Source: Chloroflexota bacterium (GTDB lineage Bacteria > Chloroflexota > Anaerolineae > Aggregatilineales > Phototrophicaceae). From it: a stretch of DNA of 55,044 nt. The stretch lies in contig JAPPEU010000044.1 of assembly GCA_028875245.1 (NCBI GenBank), forward strand, positions 1-55,044. The letters are read 5' to 3'. Below, piece after piece: positions 16,294 through 25,238 of the stretch (the stretch's first letter is position 1; each line of letters starts with the position of its first letter). The notes below the pieces were generated by a model that did no database searches, had not been told where the DNA came from, and saw only the letters and a list, made by a program, of their open reading frames with translations. The translations under genes and the position numbers were made by a program.

Positions 16294-18543
16294 ATGTCTA
16301 CGTTAAATCCCGACCTGATTTCAAAAGATATGGATGCCGTCTTGAATGACGCGGCGGCCATGCTGAAAGAGTATCGCAAATCGTCGATTATGCCGGAGAT
16401 GGTGCTGCTCGCCTTGCTGCGGCGTGAGAACACGGCCGCCTGGCGTATGCTCGAAAACTTTGAAACATCGCGCGGCGTCGATCTTGATCGTTTGCAGCGC
16501 CAGGTCAAGGCGGCAATTGCGGCGCGGCGCGACCCCGACGGCAGCCTGGATTTCGTCGCCATCGGCAATCGGAAGGTATCGCTCAGCCGGCAATCCATCG
16601 TCTTGCTTGATGACGGGCTGACCATCGCCAACTCCATGAACGAACAAAAGATCGACACCGATCATGCCTTGGCCGTCCTCGCCGAGACATCGGTGAGCAC
16701 GGGGGGCATCCTGCGGCAATTCAGCATTACGCCGAAGGCGATTCAGGACGCCTACAGCGATGCGAGCAAGATCATCCCGGCGCGAGAAGACAGCACAACG
16801 GTGGATTTCGTAAAGCGGGCTAAGCGGGGCTTGCTGCGCGCGGTGCATTTTCGCGAAGACCTGCTGCGCAATGTGATCAACGTGCTGACGCAATCGGTCA
16901 ATCGGCACGTCCTGCTGGTCGGGCCTGACGGCGTCGGCAAGCGCACCCTGGCATACAGCCTGGCGCTGCTTATGGCGGAAGAAAAGGGCCCGGCGGGGCT
17001 GAGCAATTTGGTGCAAATCAGCGAAACGGCGCTGCTGGACGGCGATCAGGAAGCTTTTCGCGCCGGCATGAGCGCCGCCCGTAACGGCATCCTGTTCTTG
17101 CCCTTGATCCATCGCTTCTTCGGCGGCCCCATCAAAGCCGACTTCAACAAGGCGACTTCGCTGGTGCAGAAGGCCTTTCTCAGCGATGACCCGGTGATTA
17201 TGTGCACGACCAATGTACAGGAGTTTGAGGAACGCATTCAAGGCGTCAGCGCCATCATGGAGAACAGTCAGGTCATCCGCGTTGATGAACCCTCGCTGGA
17301 GGAGACGGTCTGCATTCTGGAAACGATCGCGCCGCACCTGGAATCGGATTATGACATCGCTGTCGATCACGACGCCTTAAAGATGGCCGGACGCATGGCG
17401 CAGCGCTTTCTTACCATTAGCCCGCTGCCGCTTAGCGCCGAGCAGCTGCTTCATCGTACCGCCGCGATGGTGAACATGGCGAAGCAGGACGATCTGGCAT
17501 TCAAGCCCGAGAACAACGACGCCTCGCTTGATGTGGATGATGTGGCGCTGGTGACGAGCCAAATGACCGGCATTCCCGTGACCAAACTGGGCGCTGACGA
17601 GCGGCTGCGCTACGCCAATATGGAGGACCACCTGCGCAAACGTTTGATCGGGCAGGAAGAGGCTGTGCAATCGGTCAGCCGCGCGATCAAGACAGCGCGC
17701 GTCGGGCTCAAAGATCCGCGGCGCCCCATCGGCGCTTTCCTCTTCCTCGGGCCGACCGGCATCGGCAAGACTGAACTGGCTCGCGTCTTGGCGGACTTCA
17801 TGTTCGGCAGCGAGGAAAATCTCTTCCCGCTCGATATGAGCGAATACAAAGACGAAAGCAGCATCAATCGATTGATCGGCTCGGCCGTCGGCTATGTCGG
17901 CAGCGACGAAGGCGGGCAGCTCACCGAGCGGATTCGCCAGCAGCCTTACACGATCGTACTGCTTGACGAAATCGAAAAGTCGCACCCGCGGATCATGGAT
18001 GTGCTGCTGCAGGTGATGGAGGAGGGGCGCCTCACCGATGGACGCGGCAACATCGCGCGTTTCAGCGAGGCCGTTGTCATATTGACCAGCAATATCGGCT
18101 CCGAGCATCTCATGGTGCGGCACATCACCGAAGACCTGCGTGAGATGATCATGGAGGAAGTGCTGGAATTCCTGCGGCCCGAATTCATCAATCGCCTGGA
18201 TGAAGTGATCCTCTTCAATGCGCTGAGCGACGAAGACTTCGTGCTCATTCTTGACCTGCTGATTGAGAAGGAAAATAAATTGGCCAAGGAACGCGGGCTC
18301 CAGCTGACCTTTACGCAGGGCGCCAAGAACTGGCTGCTGGCCCAGAATGACGAGCCGGAATTCGGCGCGCGCCCGCTGCGGCGGATCCTGCGCCGAAATC
18401 TGCGCGAACCCCTGGCCGACTTTTTGCTGCGCGCCAACCCGCCGGAAGGCACCGAAGTCCGTGTTAGTTCCAGCCGCAAGCGTGGCGGCGGCTTGAAGTT
18501 TTCGGCGAATGTCGATGGCGAGGAGTTCGTCCTCGACGCCTGA
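16294..18543 (+). CDS. ClpB/ClpC-like AAA+ protein with degenerate first ATPase domain
   Basis: This is a Clp/Hsp100 family protein of 749 aa with a double Clp-N-like region (1-155), NBD1 (about 165-385) and NBD2 (about 430-749). NBD2 is intact: Walker A GPTGIGKTE (about 485), Walker B VLLDEIEKSHP (about 555), sensor TSNIGSEH and sensor-2 FGARPLRRI. NBD1 looks inactive. Walker A reads GPDGVGKRT with Arg where Thr/Ser is expected, Walker B reads ILFLPLIH instead of ILFIDELH, and the Arg-finger region reads MENSQ. There is no ClpB coiled-coil M-domain and no clear ClpP-binding IGF loop. It is therefore probably a chaperone-type unfoldase or remodeller, powered only by NBD2. Confidence 0.88.
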   Translation: MSTLNPDLISKDMDAVLNDAAAMLKEYRKSSIMPEMVLLALLRRENTAAWRMLENFETSRGVDLDRLQRQVKAAIAARRDPDGSLDFVAIGNRKVSLSRQSIVLLDDGLTIANSMNEQKIDTDHALAVLAETSVSTGGILRQFSITPKAIQDAYSDASKIIPAREDSTTVDFVKRAKRGLLRAVHFREDLLRNVINVLTQSVNRHVLLVGPDGVGKRTLAYSLALLMAEEKGPAGLSNLVQISETALLDGDQEAFRAGMSAARNGILFLPLIHRFFGGPIKADFNKATSLVQKAFLSDDPVIMCTTNVQEFEERIQGVSAIMENSQVIRVDEPSLEETVCILETIAPHLESDYDIAVDHDALKMAGRMAQRFLTISPLPLSAEQLLHRTAAMVNMAKQDDLAFKPENNDASLDVDDVALVTSQMTGIPVTKLGADERLRYANMEDHLRKRLIGQEEAVQSVSRAIKTARVGLKDPRRPIGAFLFLGPTGIGKTELARVLADFMFGSEENLFPLDMSEYKDESSINRLIGSAVGYVGSDEGGQLTERIRQQPYTIVLLDEIEKSHPRIMDVLLQVMEEGRLTDGRGNIARFSEAVVILTSNIGSEHLMVRHITEDLREMIMEEVLEFLRPEFINRLDEVILFNALSDEDFVLILDLLIEKENKLAKERGLQLTFTQGAKNWLLAQNDEPEFGARPLRRILRRNLREPLADFLLRANPPEGTEVRVSSSRKRGGGLKFSANVDGEEFVLDA

Positions 18544-18634
18544 CTTCGCCACAACAATCGTGACCGCTGTAGACATACGCGCGACAATGCCGCCGCCCAC
18601 GCAAAATACATTGCGTCCCGCCGCGTCCATAGCT

Positions 18635-18677
18635 CCCCCTCCTTGACTCGTCGGGGAAGGGGCCGGGGGTGGGGTTG
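18635..18677. repeat. C/G-run hairpin, REP-like
   Basis: CCCCTCC (18636-18642) can pair with GGAAGGGG (18655-18662), and it is followed by further G-runs (GGGGGTGGGG). Elements with the pattern pyrimidine run, short loop, purine run then GGCCGGGGGT are common short dispersed repeats between genes. It lies in the 198-bp gap before the phosphohexomutase gene, which has no other feature I can support. Confidence 0.35.
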
Positions 18678-18741
18678 GCTGACCGAAACGTAAACAAGGA
18701 CAACTCACAGAGTCGCCCACGCGCGCCCAAGAGAGGGAAAC

Positions 18742-20160
18742 ATGACAGCGATCGACCCGTCGGTATTCCGCAAATACGATATTCGAGGCACAGCAGCGGG
18801 CGACGCGCCCCAGCTCAGGCCTGCATTCGCGCGGCTCGTGGGCAAGGCCCTGGGCACCTATCTGCCGCGGCAATTTCAGACGCAGCGCGTATTCGTCGGC
18901 TCAGACAATCGGCTGACATCGGGACCGCTGAAAGCGGCTGTCATCGAAGGTTTGGCTTCGACCGGTTTGCCCGTCACCGATATCGGCGAAGTGCTCACGC
19001 CGACCGTATATTTCGCCTCGGCATCCTATGATGGAGTTGGCGCCGGCGTCATGATCACGGGCAGCCACCTGGACACGCGCTACAACGGGATCAAGATGGC
19101 ATACGGCAAATTGGCGCTCGCGGACGAGCAGATCCAGGATTTACTCAAGATCATTGATGATCGAGCCTTTGGCGTCGGCCAGCCGGAAGTTGCTGAAGAC
19201 TTCGGCATGATTCAGCGGCACATGGCGACCATTCAAAACAAAGTGACGATGGCCAAGCGCATGAAAGTAGTCTTGGACGCCGGCAATGGCTTGTCGGGCG
19301 CCTATTTGCCGCCGGTCTTGACCGCGCTGGGCCTGGATGTGGAATGCCTTTATTGCGAGCCGGACGGAACCTTCCCCAACCATTTGCCCAACCCGGAAGA
19401 CCCGGAAATGACGCGCGACCTGGAAGCCAAAGTCCTTGAATTGGGCGCTGACCTCGGGCTGGCGTTCGACGGCGATAGCGATCGCTGCGGCTTCATCGAT
19501 AACCAGGGGCATCACATCGCGGCGGACCGGCTGCTGGCGCTTTTGGCGCGCGACCTGCTCAGCCGTTACCCCAACACGCCAATCGTCTTCGATGTCAAAG
19601 CGTCGCAAGCCTTGCCCGATGAAATCACGAAATACGGCGGTCAACCGGTCATGTGGAAATCCGGTCACAGCTTGATGAAGCAGAAGATGAACGAGATCGG
19701 TTCCTTGCTGGGCGGCGAGGTCAGCGGCCATCTCTTCATCGGCGAAGATTATTATGGATTCGATGATGCGCCGCTGGTTGCGCTCAAAACCTTGGAAATC
19801 ATCAGCAAGACAGACGAAACCATCGCCGAAATCTTTGACGAGATACCCAAGTTAGTCGCTACGCCGGAGATCGTGCTCTCCGCGCCGGACGGCTTGAAGT
19901 TCGAAATGATAAATGAGATGACGGCGAGCCTGCAGCGCGAATACGAAGTGGTGACAGTCGACGGCGCCCGCGTGATATTTGACGCTGGCTGGGGACTGGT
20001 GCGGGCCAGCAACACGCAGCCGGCCGTGACGCTCCGCTTCGAGGCTTACAGCCGCGAGCAGATTTTGCGTTACATGCAAGCCTTCAAGGCCTTGCTGGAT
20101 CCTTATCCGCAGATTGATCAAGAACGGTTTGACGCCGTAATCGCATCGTTCAAGGGTTAG
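18742..20160 (+). CDS. Phosphomannomutase/phosphoglucomutase
   Basis: This alpha-D-phosphohexomutase of 472 aa interconverts hexose 1- and 6-phosphates for nucleotide-sugar and glycan supply. The phosphoserine loop is VMITGSHLDTRYNGIK (near 105, Ser in GSH rather than the usual ASHNP), the metal loop is AFDGDSDRCGFID, the sugar-specificity loop is GGEVSGHLFIGED, and the C-terminal phosphate-binding loop is RASNTQPAVTLRFEA. GAGAGGG precedes the ATG. The SHLD in place of SHNP is a variation seen in part of this family, and the catalytic Ser is kept. Confidence 0.92.
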   Translation: MTAIDPSVFRKYDIRGTAAGDAPQLRPAFARLVGKALGTYLPRQFQTQRVFVGSDNRLTSGPLKAAVIEGLASTGLPVTDIGEVLTPTVYFASASYDGVGAGVMITGSHLDTRYNGIKMAYGKLALADEQIQDLLKIIDDRAFGVGQPEVAEDFGMIQRHMATIQNKVTMAKRMKVVLDAGNGLSGAYLPPVLTALGLDVECLYCEPDGTFPNHLPNPEDPEMTRDLEAKVLELGADLGLAFDGDSDRCGFIDNQGHHIAADRLLALLARDLLSRYPNTPIVFDVKASQALPDEITKYGGQPVMWKSGHSLMKQKMNEIGSLLGGEVSGHLFIGEDYYGFDDAPLVALKTLEIISKTDETIAEIFDEIPKLVATPEIVLSAPDGLKFEMINEMTASLQREYEVVTVDGARVIFDAGWGLVRASNTQPAVTLRFEAYSREQILRYMQAFKALLDPYPQIDQERFDAVIASFKG

Positions 20161-20166
20161 ATTCAG

Positions 20167-20916
20167 TTGAATCCAGCGCAAGACCGGCCCGAAGATTTCC
20201 CCCAGTCCGACGAATTCAAAGATGTCTATCGCTACGGCGCGGAAGCCTATGATCGCCTCGTCGCGCGCGAGGATTATCGGGGCAACGTCATTGCCGCGCT
20301 CAACGAAATCCGCCCGTTGCACGGTCTGCGCATCGTGGAATTCGGCGCTGGCACCGGCCGGCTCACGCGCGGCCTGTCAGTTATGGCGGAACACATCGCC
20401 GCCTTTGACATTGCGCCAGCGATGCTGAGCCGCGCCAGCGAAAACATGCGCGCCACCGGCATGACCAATTGGTCGGTCGCGCTGGGCGACAACTTGCGCA
20501 TGCCGGTCGCAACAGGCTGCGCGGATCTGGTGCTGGAGGGATGGAGCTTTAACCACGTCCTGGCTTGGCATCCGGGTGATTGGCGCGAGCGAATCGACGG
20601 GATGCTGGCGGAGATGGAGCGCATTCTCAAGCCGGGCGGCGCCGCTATCCTGCTCGAGACTATGGGGACCGGCACGCGGCGGCCGAAAGCGCCCAATCGG
20701 CGGCTTGAGGCGCTTTACCAATATTGGCAGGAAGCCTGTGGCTTTCAGCATCGCTGGGTACGCTCAGATTATCGCTTTGCCTCGCCCGATGAATCCCTCG
20801 AATTGATGCGCGGCGTGTTCAGCGAACACTTGACGAACAAGTGGCTTGCCGGCGGCAAAGTTATTCTTCCCCAATGCACAGGCATTTGGTGGAAACAAGC
20901 TGCCGGGCAGCCTTGA
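20167..20916 (+). CDS. Class I SAM-dependent methyltransferase
   Basis: This 249-aa protein has a Rossmann-type SAM fold. Motif I is VEFGAGTGRLTRGL (about 57), an acidic residue follows strand 2 (AAFDIAPAML), and VLEGWSFNHVL corresponds to motif IV. The late motif EMERILKPGGAAILLE is typical of the Methyltransf_11/25 group. The substrate cannot be told from the sequence. It starts with TTG 6 bases after the phosphohexomutase stop, so it is probably co-transcribed. Confidence 0.85.
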   Translation: MNPAQDRPEDFPQSDEFKDVYRYGAEAYDRLVAREDYRGNVIAALNEIRPLHGLRIVEFGAGTGRLTRGLSVMAEHIAAFDIAPAMLSRASENMRATGMTNWSVALGDNLRMPVATGCADLVLEGWSFNHVLAWHPGDWRERIDGMLAEMERILKPGGAAILLETMGTGTRRPKAPNRRLEALYQYWQEACGFQHRWVRSDYRFASPDESLELMRGVFSEHLTNKWLAGGKVILPQCTGIWWKQAAGQP

Positions 20917-20928
20917 GCCTTTCGGCAG

Positions 20929-21192
20929 TCAGAATGGCGCCGGCGGCGAAATCGACTGCGCCAGATAATTGAAGAGCGTAAGGGCTGCGAAAACTGCGCC
21001 GCCGAAAATGACGAGCAGCGCGCCATAAATCACTTGACGCCGATCCCAGGCGCGTGTTCGCCTTTGCGCTTCGTTGCCGCGCGCGCGCCGCAGGCGTCGT
21101 TGCCAGGTCCTGTCGCGGTCGATGATCAAGATGATGCCCCAAATGATGAAAGGGAAACCAAATATTGAGCCGAAGCAGACTGCTGCAACCAT
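20929..21192 (-). CDS. Small two-helix membrane protein
   Basis: This is an 87-aa protein with a hydrophobic helix at 5-25 (FGFPFIIWGIILII), a strongly basic Arg-rich loop (about 26-52) and a second helix at 55-78. The basic loop fits a cytoplasmic hairpin by the positive-inside rule. It is convergent with the methyltransferase gene, 12 bp away. No family is recognised. Confidence 0.6.
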   Translation of the reverse strand: MVAAVCFGSIFGFPFIIWGIILIIDRDRTWQRRLRRARGNEAQRRTRAWDRRQVIYGALLVIFGGAVFAALTLFNYLAQSISPPAPF

Positions 21193-21315
21193 GTCTTGTC
21201 ACAATCTTCCGGCCGAATTTCAGCGGCGCAACTGAAGAAAGCGCCCCTCGATCATATCGTCTTTCACCCGCTGGCGGCAGCCGCCTTCCGACGCCGCGGT
21301 CGCGGGCAGGCGCCA

Positions 21316-21343
21316 TTGCAAGATGACCGTAATCGGTTATGAT
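21316..21343 (+). promoter_or_regulatory. Promoter of the 21399-23593 gene pair
   Basis: TTGCAA (21316-21321) and TATGAT (21338-21343) have a 16-nt spacer and lie 56 nt before the chosen ATG. Confidence 0.55.
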
Positions 21344-21398
21344 GATTTCGCGCCGAGCGCATAACGCCTAGTTTAATGCTGAGGGCTTGAGAGGCAAA

Positions 21399-22073
21399 AT
21401 GCCGATGTTGAACGCGCCGGATGCAGCGCCCAATATTGAGTTTGAAGTGGACCAGGAGCATTCCGGCGTGCGCATGGTCGGCTGCTTCACCTTCGCTATC
21501 GGCGCCCTCGTCAGCTATTTTATCCTGACGGCGATAATCCCCAATGGCGGTTTGATCACGATAGGCGCCGCGCTAATGATTGCAGTCGCCTTAACCTATG
21601 GGGCTGATTACCTGACCAAAATATATTGGCCCAGCAATCGCGCCCTTCAGTTTGTAGGCGACATGATCAGGCTGGTAAAAGGCAGCCAGATTCAGAGCGA
21701 GATCGACGCCGAACAGAACGTCAATTTGCTCATGTGGCACTTCGAAGCGAAACGCCATCCCCGCGTGCCCAAGGGATGGTATGTGGTGGCCAATTCGCTT
21801 GAGCAGGACGGCGAACATCTTGTGAGCTACACTATCATGTCGCCGACTGACTTTGAGGCGCTGCCACTGTCGCGGCTGTCGGTCAAATACCAGCGGAAGA
21901 AGCGCAAGAAGGAAGAAGGGCGCGACCTGCGAGAAGCGGGGAACTATCGCCGCATCGCGCAAGCTGAGTTCCACCGCGGGGAGCTTGGGGCGGAGATGTC
22001 GCAGGAAGATTATTACGCCTATCTCGATTACCTGGCGGATACTTATACTTCCTGGATGCCGAAGGACAAATGA
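21399..22073 (+). CDS. Unknown membrane protein with cytoplasmic domain
   Basis: This 224-aa protein is unrecognised. It has two adjacent membrane helices (about 27-50 and 55-75), then a soluble region with a very basic stretch (KYQRKKRKKEEGRD) and a Tyr/Asp-rich end (SQEDYYAYLDYLADTY). ATG 21399 is preceded by GAGAGG. A TTG 12 bases upstream is less likely. Its TGA overlaps the ATG of the next gene (ATGA), so the two are translationally coupled and may act together at the envelope. Confidence 0.7.
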   Translation: MPMLNAPDAAPNIEFEVDQEHSGVRMVGCFTFAIGALVSYFILTAIIPNGGLITIGAALMIAVALTYGADYLTKIYWPSNRALQFVGDMIRLVKGSQIQSEIDAEQNVNLLMWHFEAKRHPRVPKGWYVVANSLEQDGEHLVSYTIMSPTDFEALPLSRLSVKYQRKKRKKEEGRDLREAGNYRRIAQAEFHRGELGAEMSQEDYYAYLDYLADTYTSWMPKDK

Positions 22074-23593
22074 TTGCGCCGGGCAGAATCCTCTTCTGCA
22101 TTGTCTGTTTATTTGCGGTCAGCCGTCCGCTCAAAGCGCAAGGCGGCGCGCTGGAGATGGGCAGCATTGTCGAAGGCAGCCTGGTTGCCGGTGAAACGCA
22201 TCGTTTTTCCTTAACAGCGCTTGCCTTGACGCTGGCGTCGTTCCGCGTCGAATCCCTCAGCGACGGGCTGGACCCCACGCTGGCGATCTTTGACAGCGCC
22301 GGCGCGCTCCTGATCTCGAACGACGATTACGATTATCCTGCTGTGCTGGATGCCGCGATCCAGGCATTCGTCTTTCCGCGAACAGCGACTTACACGATCG
22401 CCGTCGGCGCGTTCGGCGCGGGCGCGGGCGACTATCGATTGCAGGTCCAGCCGGGATACGATCAGGTGGCGATTCATGAAACCACGGTGGACAGCGCCAA
22501 CTGGGAAATCGTCTACAGCGACGGGCGGGTCAATGTCTCCGAATCCAGCGTTTTCGCGGTAGAAATGCGCGGTCTGGCGCGGTCGGCCGGTATGGTCGGC
22601 TTGCATCTTCCCATCGAAACGGCTCTCTATTTCGAAGCGGAATTCGAGCAGGTGAGCTCGCCGGCTGTTTGGCATGTGGGGCTCCTGTTTCGTTATCTTT
22701 CGCCGAGCAGGTATCATCGTCTGCTGCTGAGCAAGCGCGGTTATTGGCGCGTGGATCGCATAGAGGGCGACACGGTGACGCCGTTGCGCAATTGGAAAAA
22801 CCATCCGGCGATCCCGGCGGGTGAAAGCGCGTTTCGCCTAGGGGTGCTGGTCAGCGGGCAGCATTACGACGTTGTTTACAACGGGCAGGTGGTGGGGGCA
22901 GCCTGGGATCGGGCGCCGCCGCAGGCCGGGAGCCTGGGTATCGCCATGATGACTGACGGTCAAGTGGGCGGCGCAATGTCATTCGTCGTCGCCGAAACGC
23001 GAGTCACGCTGCCGACGCGAGTCGAGGAAAAGGTCCTCTTTCCCCAAACGCTGCTGGCAAACGGATATTACGCGATGACCGAGGATCTGGCGCGGCAGCA
23101 GCTCGTGCCGGTGGGCGGCGAGATCCAGGTGGCATTGCCGGAGAGTTCGGTCAGAAGCGCAAGGCCTGGCGTCACGCGATTGCCCGTCGCCTCAAACTTC
23201 AGCTTCGCCCAATTTGCCTTTGGCGTATCACTGACCATTGATGCGCGCTCCGAAGGCAATGGCGGCTGCGGCTTGTTCTTCCATTACAACGACGATGAGA
23301 ATTACACACTCGCTTATGTGACCAGCCATGGCGATTACGGCATTTCGCGCCGCGCGGCCGACGGCTTCGCGCCCGGCATCTACGGCAATCGCCCGGCGCC
23401 GGCGTCGGGCTCCCATCATCTCTTGGCCATCGTGTCGGACGCGGTCATCCATTATTACCTGGACGGGCGCTATATGGGCAGCCTCGACAGCCGGCCGCGG
23501 ATCGGTGGCCTGGGCATCGCCGCGGTGAATTACCAAGAGGTGGACACCAGCTGCGCCTTCACAGACCTCTGGCTCTTGAGTCACGATACGTAG
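22070..23593 (+). CDS. Secreted protein with PPC-like and lectin-like domains
   Basis: This 507-aa protein starts with a signal peptide (about 1-24). Residues 28-125 resemble the bacterial pre-peptidase C-terminal (PPC) domain: GSIVEGSLVAGETHRFSL, LDPTLAIFDSAGALLISNDDYD and TYTIAVGAFG. Two following segments (about 135-310 and 325-505) look like concanavalin-type beta-sandwiches of the DUF1080/LamG sort, each with a repeated pattern (GLLFRYLSPSRYHRLLLS; GLFFHYNDDENYTLAYV). There is no catalytic motif. It probably binds carbohydrate or surface polymer outside the cell. This assignment is by fold pattern, not by strong motifs. Confidence 0.75.
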   Translation: MIAPGRILFCIVCLFAVSRPLKAQGGALEMGSIVEGSLVAGETHRFSLTALALTLASFRVESLSDGLDPTLAIFDSAGALLISNDDYDYPAVLDAAIQAFVFPRTATYTIAVGAFGAGAGDYRLQVQPGYDQVAIHETTVDSANWEIVYSDGRVNVSESSVFAVEMRGLARSAGMVGLHLPIETALYFEAEFEQVSSPAVWHVGLLFRYLSPSRYHRLLLSKRGYWRVDRIEGDTVTPLRNWKNHPAIPAGESAFRLGVLVSGQHYDVVYNGQVVGAAWDRAPPQAGSLGIAMMTDGQVGGAMSFVVAETRVTLPTRVEEKVLFPQTLLANGYYAMTEDLARQQLVPVGGEIQVALPESSVRSARPGVTRLPVASNFSFAQFAFGVSLTIDARSEGNGGCGLFFHYNDDENYTLAYVTSHGDYGISRRAADGFAPGIYGNRPAPASGSHHLLAIVSDAVIHYYLDGRYMGSLDSRPRIGGLGIAAVNYQEVDTSCAFTDLWLLSHDT

Positions 23594-23616
23594 ACGCTAC
23601 TCGCCTTTCCCAAGCC

Positions 23617-23641
23617 AAAAAAGCCCCACGACGGTGAGGCT
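23617..23641 (-). terminator. Intrinsic terminator of the 23670-25103 gene
   Basis: On the minus strand, AGCC-A/C-CAC stem halves (23622-23629 and 23634-23641) around a CGTC loop are followed by TTTTTT (23617-23622). It lies 29 bp after the stop of the glycosidase-like gene. Confidence 0.8.
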
Positions 23642-23669
23642 CGTTCTGTCTTGAATTGGACGCGATGGA

Positions 23670-25103
23670 TCAGCCCCGCATGGCGGCGCCAAGCGAATCG
23701 CAAGCGGGGCAAGCGCCGCCTGGCCGCAGCATCGCGTAGCCGGCCTGTGGGTCCGCGCCCCAAGCGGTGAAGTTCACATTCCAGACGATCAACAGTTGCA
23801 CATAACCGGAACTGCGCGCCACATTAACGGCGCCCGCCAGCCATTGCGCCTGGTTCGCCAGCGTAATGCCCGAAGCCCAGGAGAACCCGCCCGGCAGCGC
23901 GCCGATGCCTTCACCGGTCAGATAACCCAGTTCGGTGAAGCAAAGCGGTCTGGTGGGGAAGGGGTTGCGATAGACGCTCATCATATTCGGCAGATACCAG
24001 GAATAGTGGCCGGGGCTGCCGACCGGGGCGCCACTCCGGGCGTCGGGCGGCGTGAGTCCGGAGTTATAATGAACGCCGACGCAATCCAGATAATTGGCTG
24101 CGCCCGCCTGCGCCATCTGCTGCATGAAGACGTCATCGTTGCAGCCCTCGGCCGCGCATCCCGCCTGGAAGAATCCAGTTGGGGCCGGCGCGCCGCTGAT
24201 GACGAGGGTCGAGGGGTTGGCCGCTTTGATCGCCGTGTAAGCCGCCCTGAGCAATTCGACATATCTGGCGCCGTTGATTTGCCCGCGGGGCCATTCCCGT
24301 TCGATATTCGGTTCGTTCCATACTTCGATGGCGTCGGCGCCGTTGCGAGCCAAAGCGGCGACGAACTGGGCAAAATCGCCAACGTAGCCATTAAAGTCGG
24401 CCGCCAGCCGCTGCTTGTTCCCCAGCGCGCCGATCAATACCTTAAAGCCCGCGTTATGCGCCTGCGCGATGATATCGCCGCCGCCGCCATGCCGTACCTG
24501 CTTCTTGACCCAGGTCATGCCGGCCTGTCTCATCGCGTTTACCGCCGTTTGGTCAAAACCAGCGATATGACCGCCCAGCGCGAAGCCGGCCGGTCCTGCA
24601 GCCGCGGACGCGGGAGCTGCCGGCGCAGGCTCGTCCGCGGGGCTCTCAGCGCTCACAGGCCCGCCATATTGCGGCGGCACCAGGACTTCGTCGCATAAGA
24701 CCGCCTCCGCCAGGTCATAGCTGACGCGGACCTGGTATTCCTTGCCCGAAACATCCATGATGCTGAAGGTCCAGCCAAACAAGATATCCCGGCGCTTGAG
24801 CACTACCGGCACCTCGGCGACGCAGTTGTCGATGCCAAAGGCCCCATAGCGCTGCCAGCTCAAAAGCGAGCTCCAATCGTCTTCATAATATCGCCAGCGA
24901 ACGGCTGTCAGCGGCGCGCCGCGCTCTTCTTCGACGATTTCCCGCGCGACATCCAGGCCAAGCATTAGCGGATTGCCGGTGGGGCTGTTCGCCTGGCTTT
25001 CATCCTGCGCTTGCGTCAATGCGCCGATGCTCAACATGGTCAGCGCCGCAAGGAACACTGCCAAAAGCAGGGCGGCGCTAGCGCCAGCGTTTTTCTTTCG
25101 CAT
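23670..25103 (-). CDS. Secreted clan GH-A glycoside hydrolase-like protein
   Basis: This 477-aa protein has a signal peptide (LLLAVFLAALTMLSIGALTQA). A lectin-like or unknown region (about 40-155) and an Ala/Pro-rich linker (PADEPAPAAPASAAAGPAG) follow. The rest is a TIM-barrel-like domain with the two clan GH-A acids: acid/base in EVWNEPN (about 264) and nucleophile in CFTELGY (about 388). The C-terminus carries a CPACD motif and several Cys. Substrate and family cannot be fixed. GH39- or GH5-related barrels are the nearest pattern. GGAGGA precedes the ATG. A terminator follows, so the gene is probably monocistronic. Confidence 0.82.
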   Translation of the reverse strand: MRKKNAGASAALLLAVFLAALTMLSIGALTQAQDESQANSPTGNPLMLGLDVAREIVEEERGAPLTAVRWRYYEDDWSSLLSWQRYGAFGIDNCVAEVPVVLKRRDILFGWTFSIMDVSGKEYQVRVSYDLAEAVLCDEVLVPPQYGGPVSAESPADEPAPAAPASAAAGPAGFALGGHIAGFDQTAVNAMRQAGMTWVKKQVRHGGGGDIIAQAHNAGFKVLIGALGNKQRLAADFNGYVGDFAQFVAALARNGADAIEVWNEPNIEREWPRGQINGARYVELLRAAYTAIKAANPSTLVISGAPAPTGFFQAGCAAEGCNDDVFMQQMAQAGAANYLDCVGVHYNSGLTPPDARSGAPVGSPGHYSWYLPNMMSVYRNPFPTRPLCFTELGYLTGEGIGALPGGFSWASGITLANQAQWLAGAVNVARSSGYVQLLIVWNVNFTAWGADPQAGYAMLRPGGACPACDSLGAAMRG

Positions 25104-25238
25104 GCTTATCCTCCACCAACCGTAGCCAGTTGTACCGCGAAAGCATAACGAAATTCCGCAGGAATGCCATAGCTTGTTTAACAGCGCATAGAAACCGTCA
25201 GCTAAGGCATGGGGGGGCAGTGAATTGTGCGGGGTTGC

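Noticed and set aside
17377..18873. 498-codon open frame opposite the Clp-like gene
   Set aside because: It is antisense to conserved AAA+ motifs. The His/Gln/Asp-rich translation is typical of a shadow frame.
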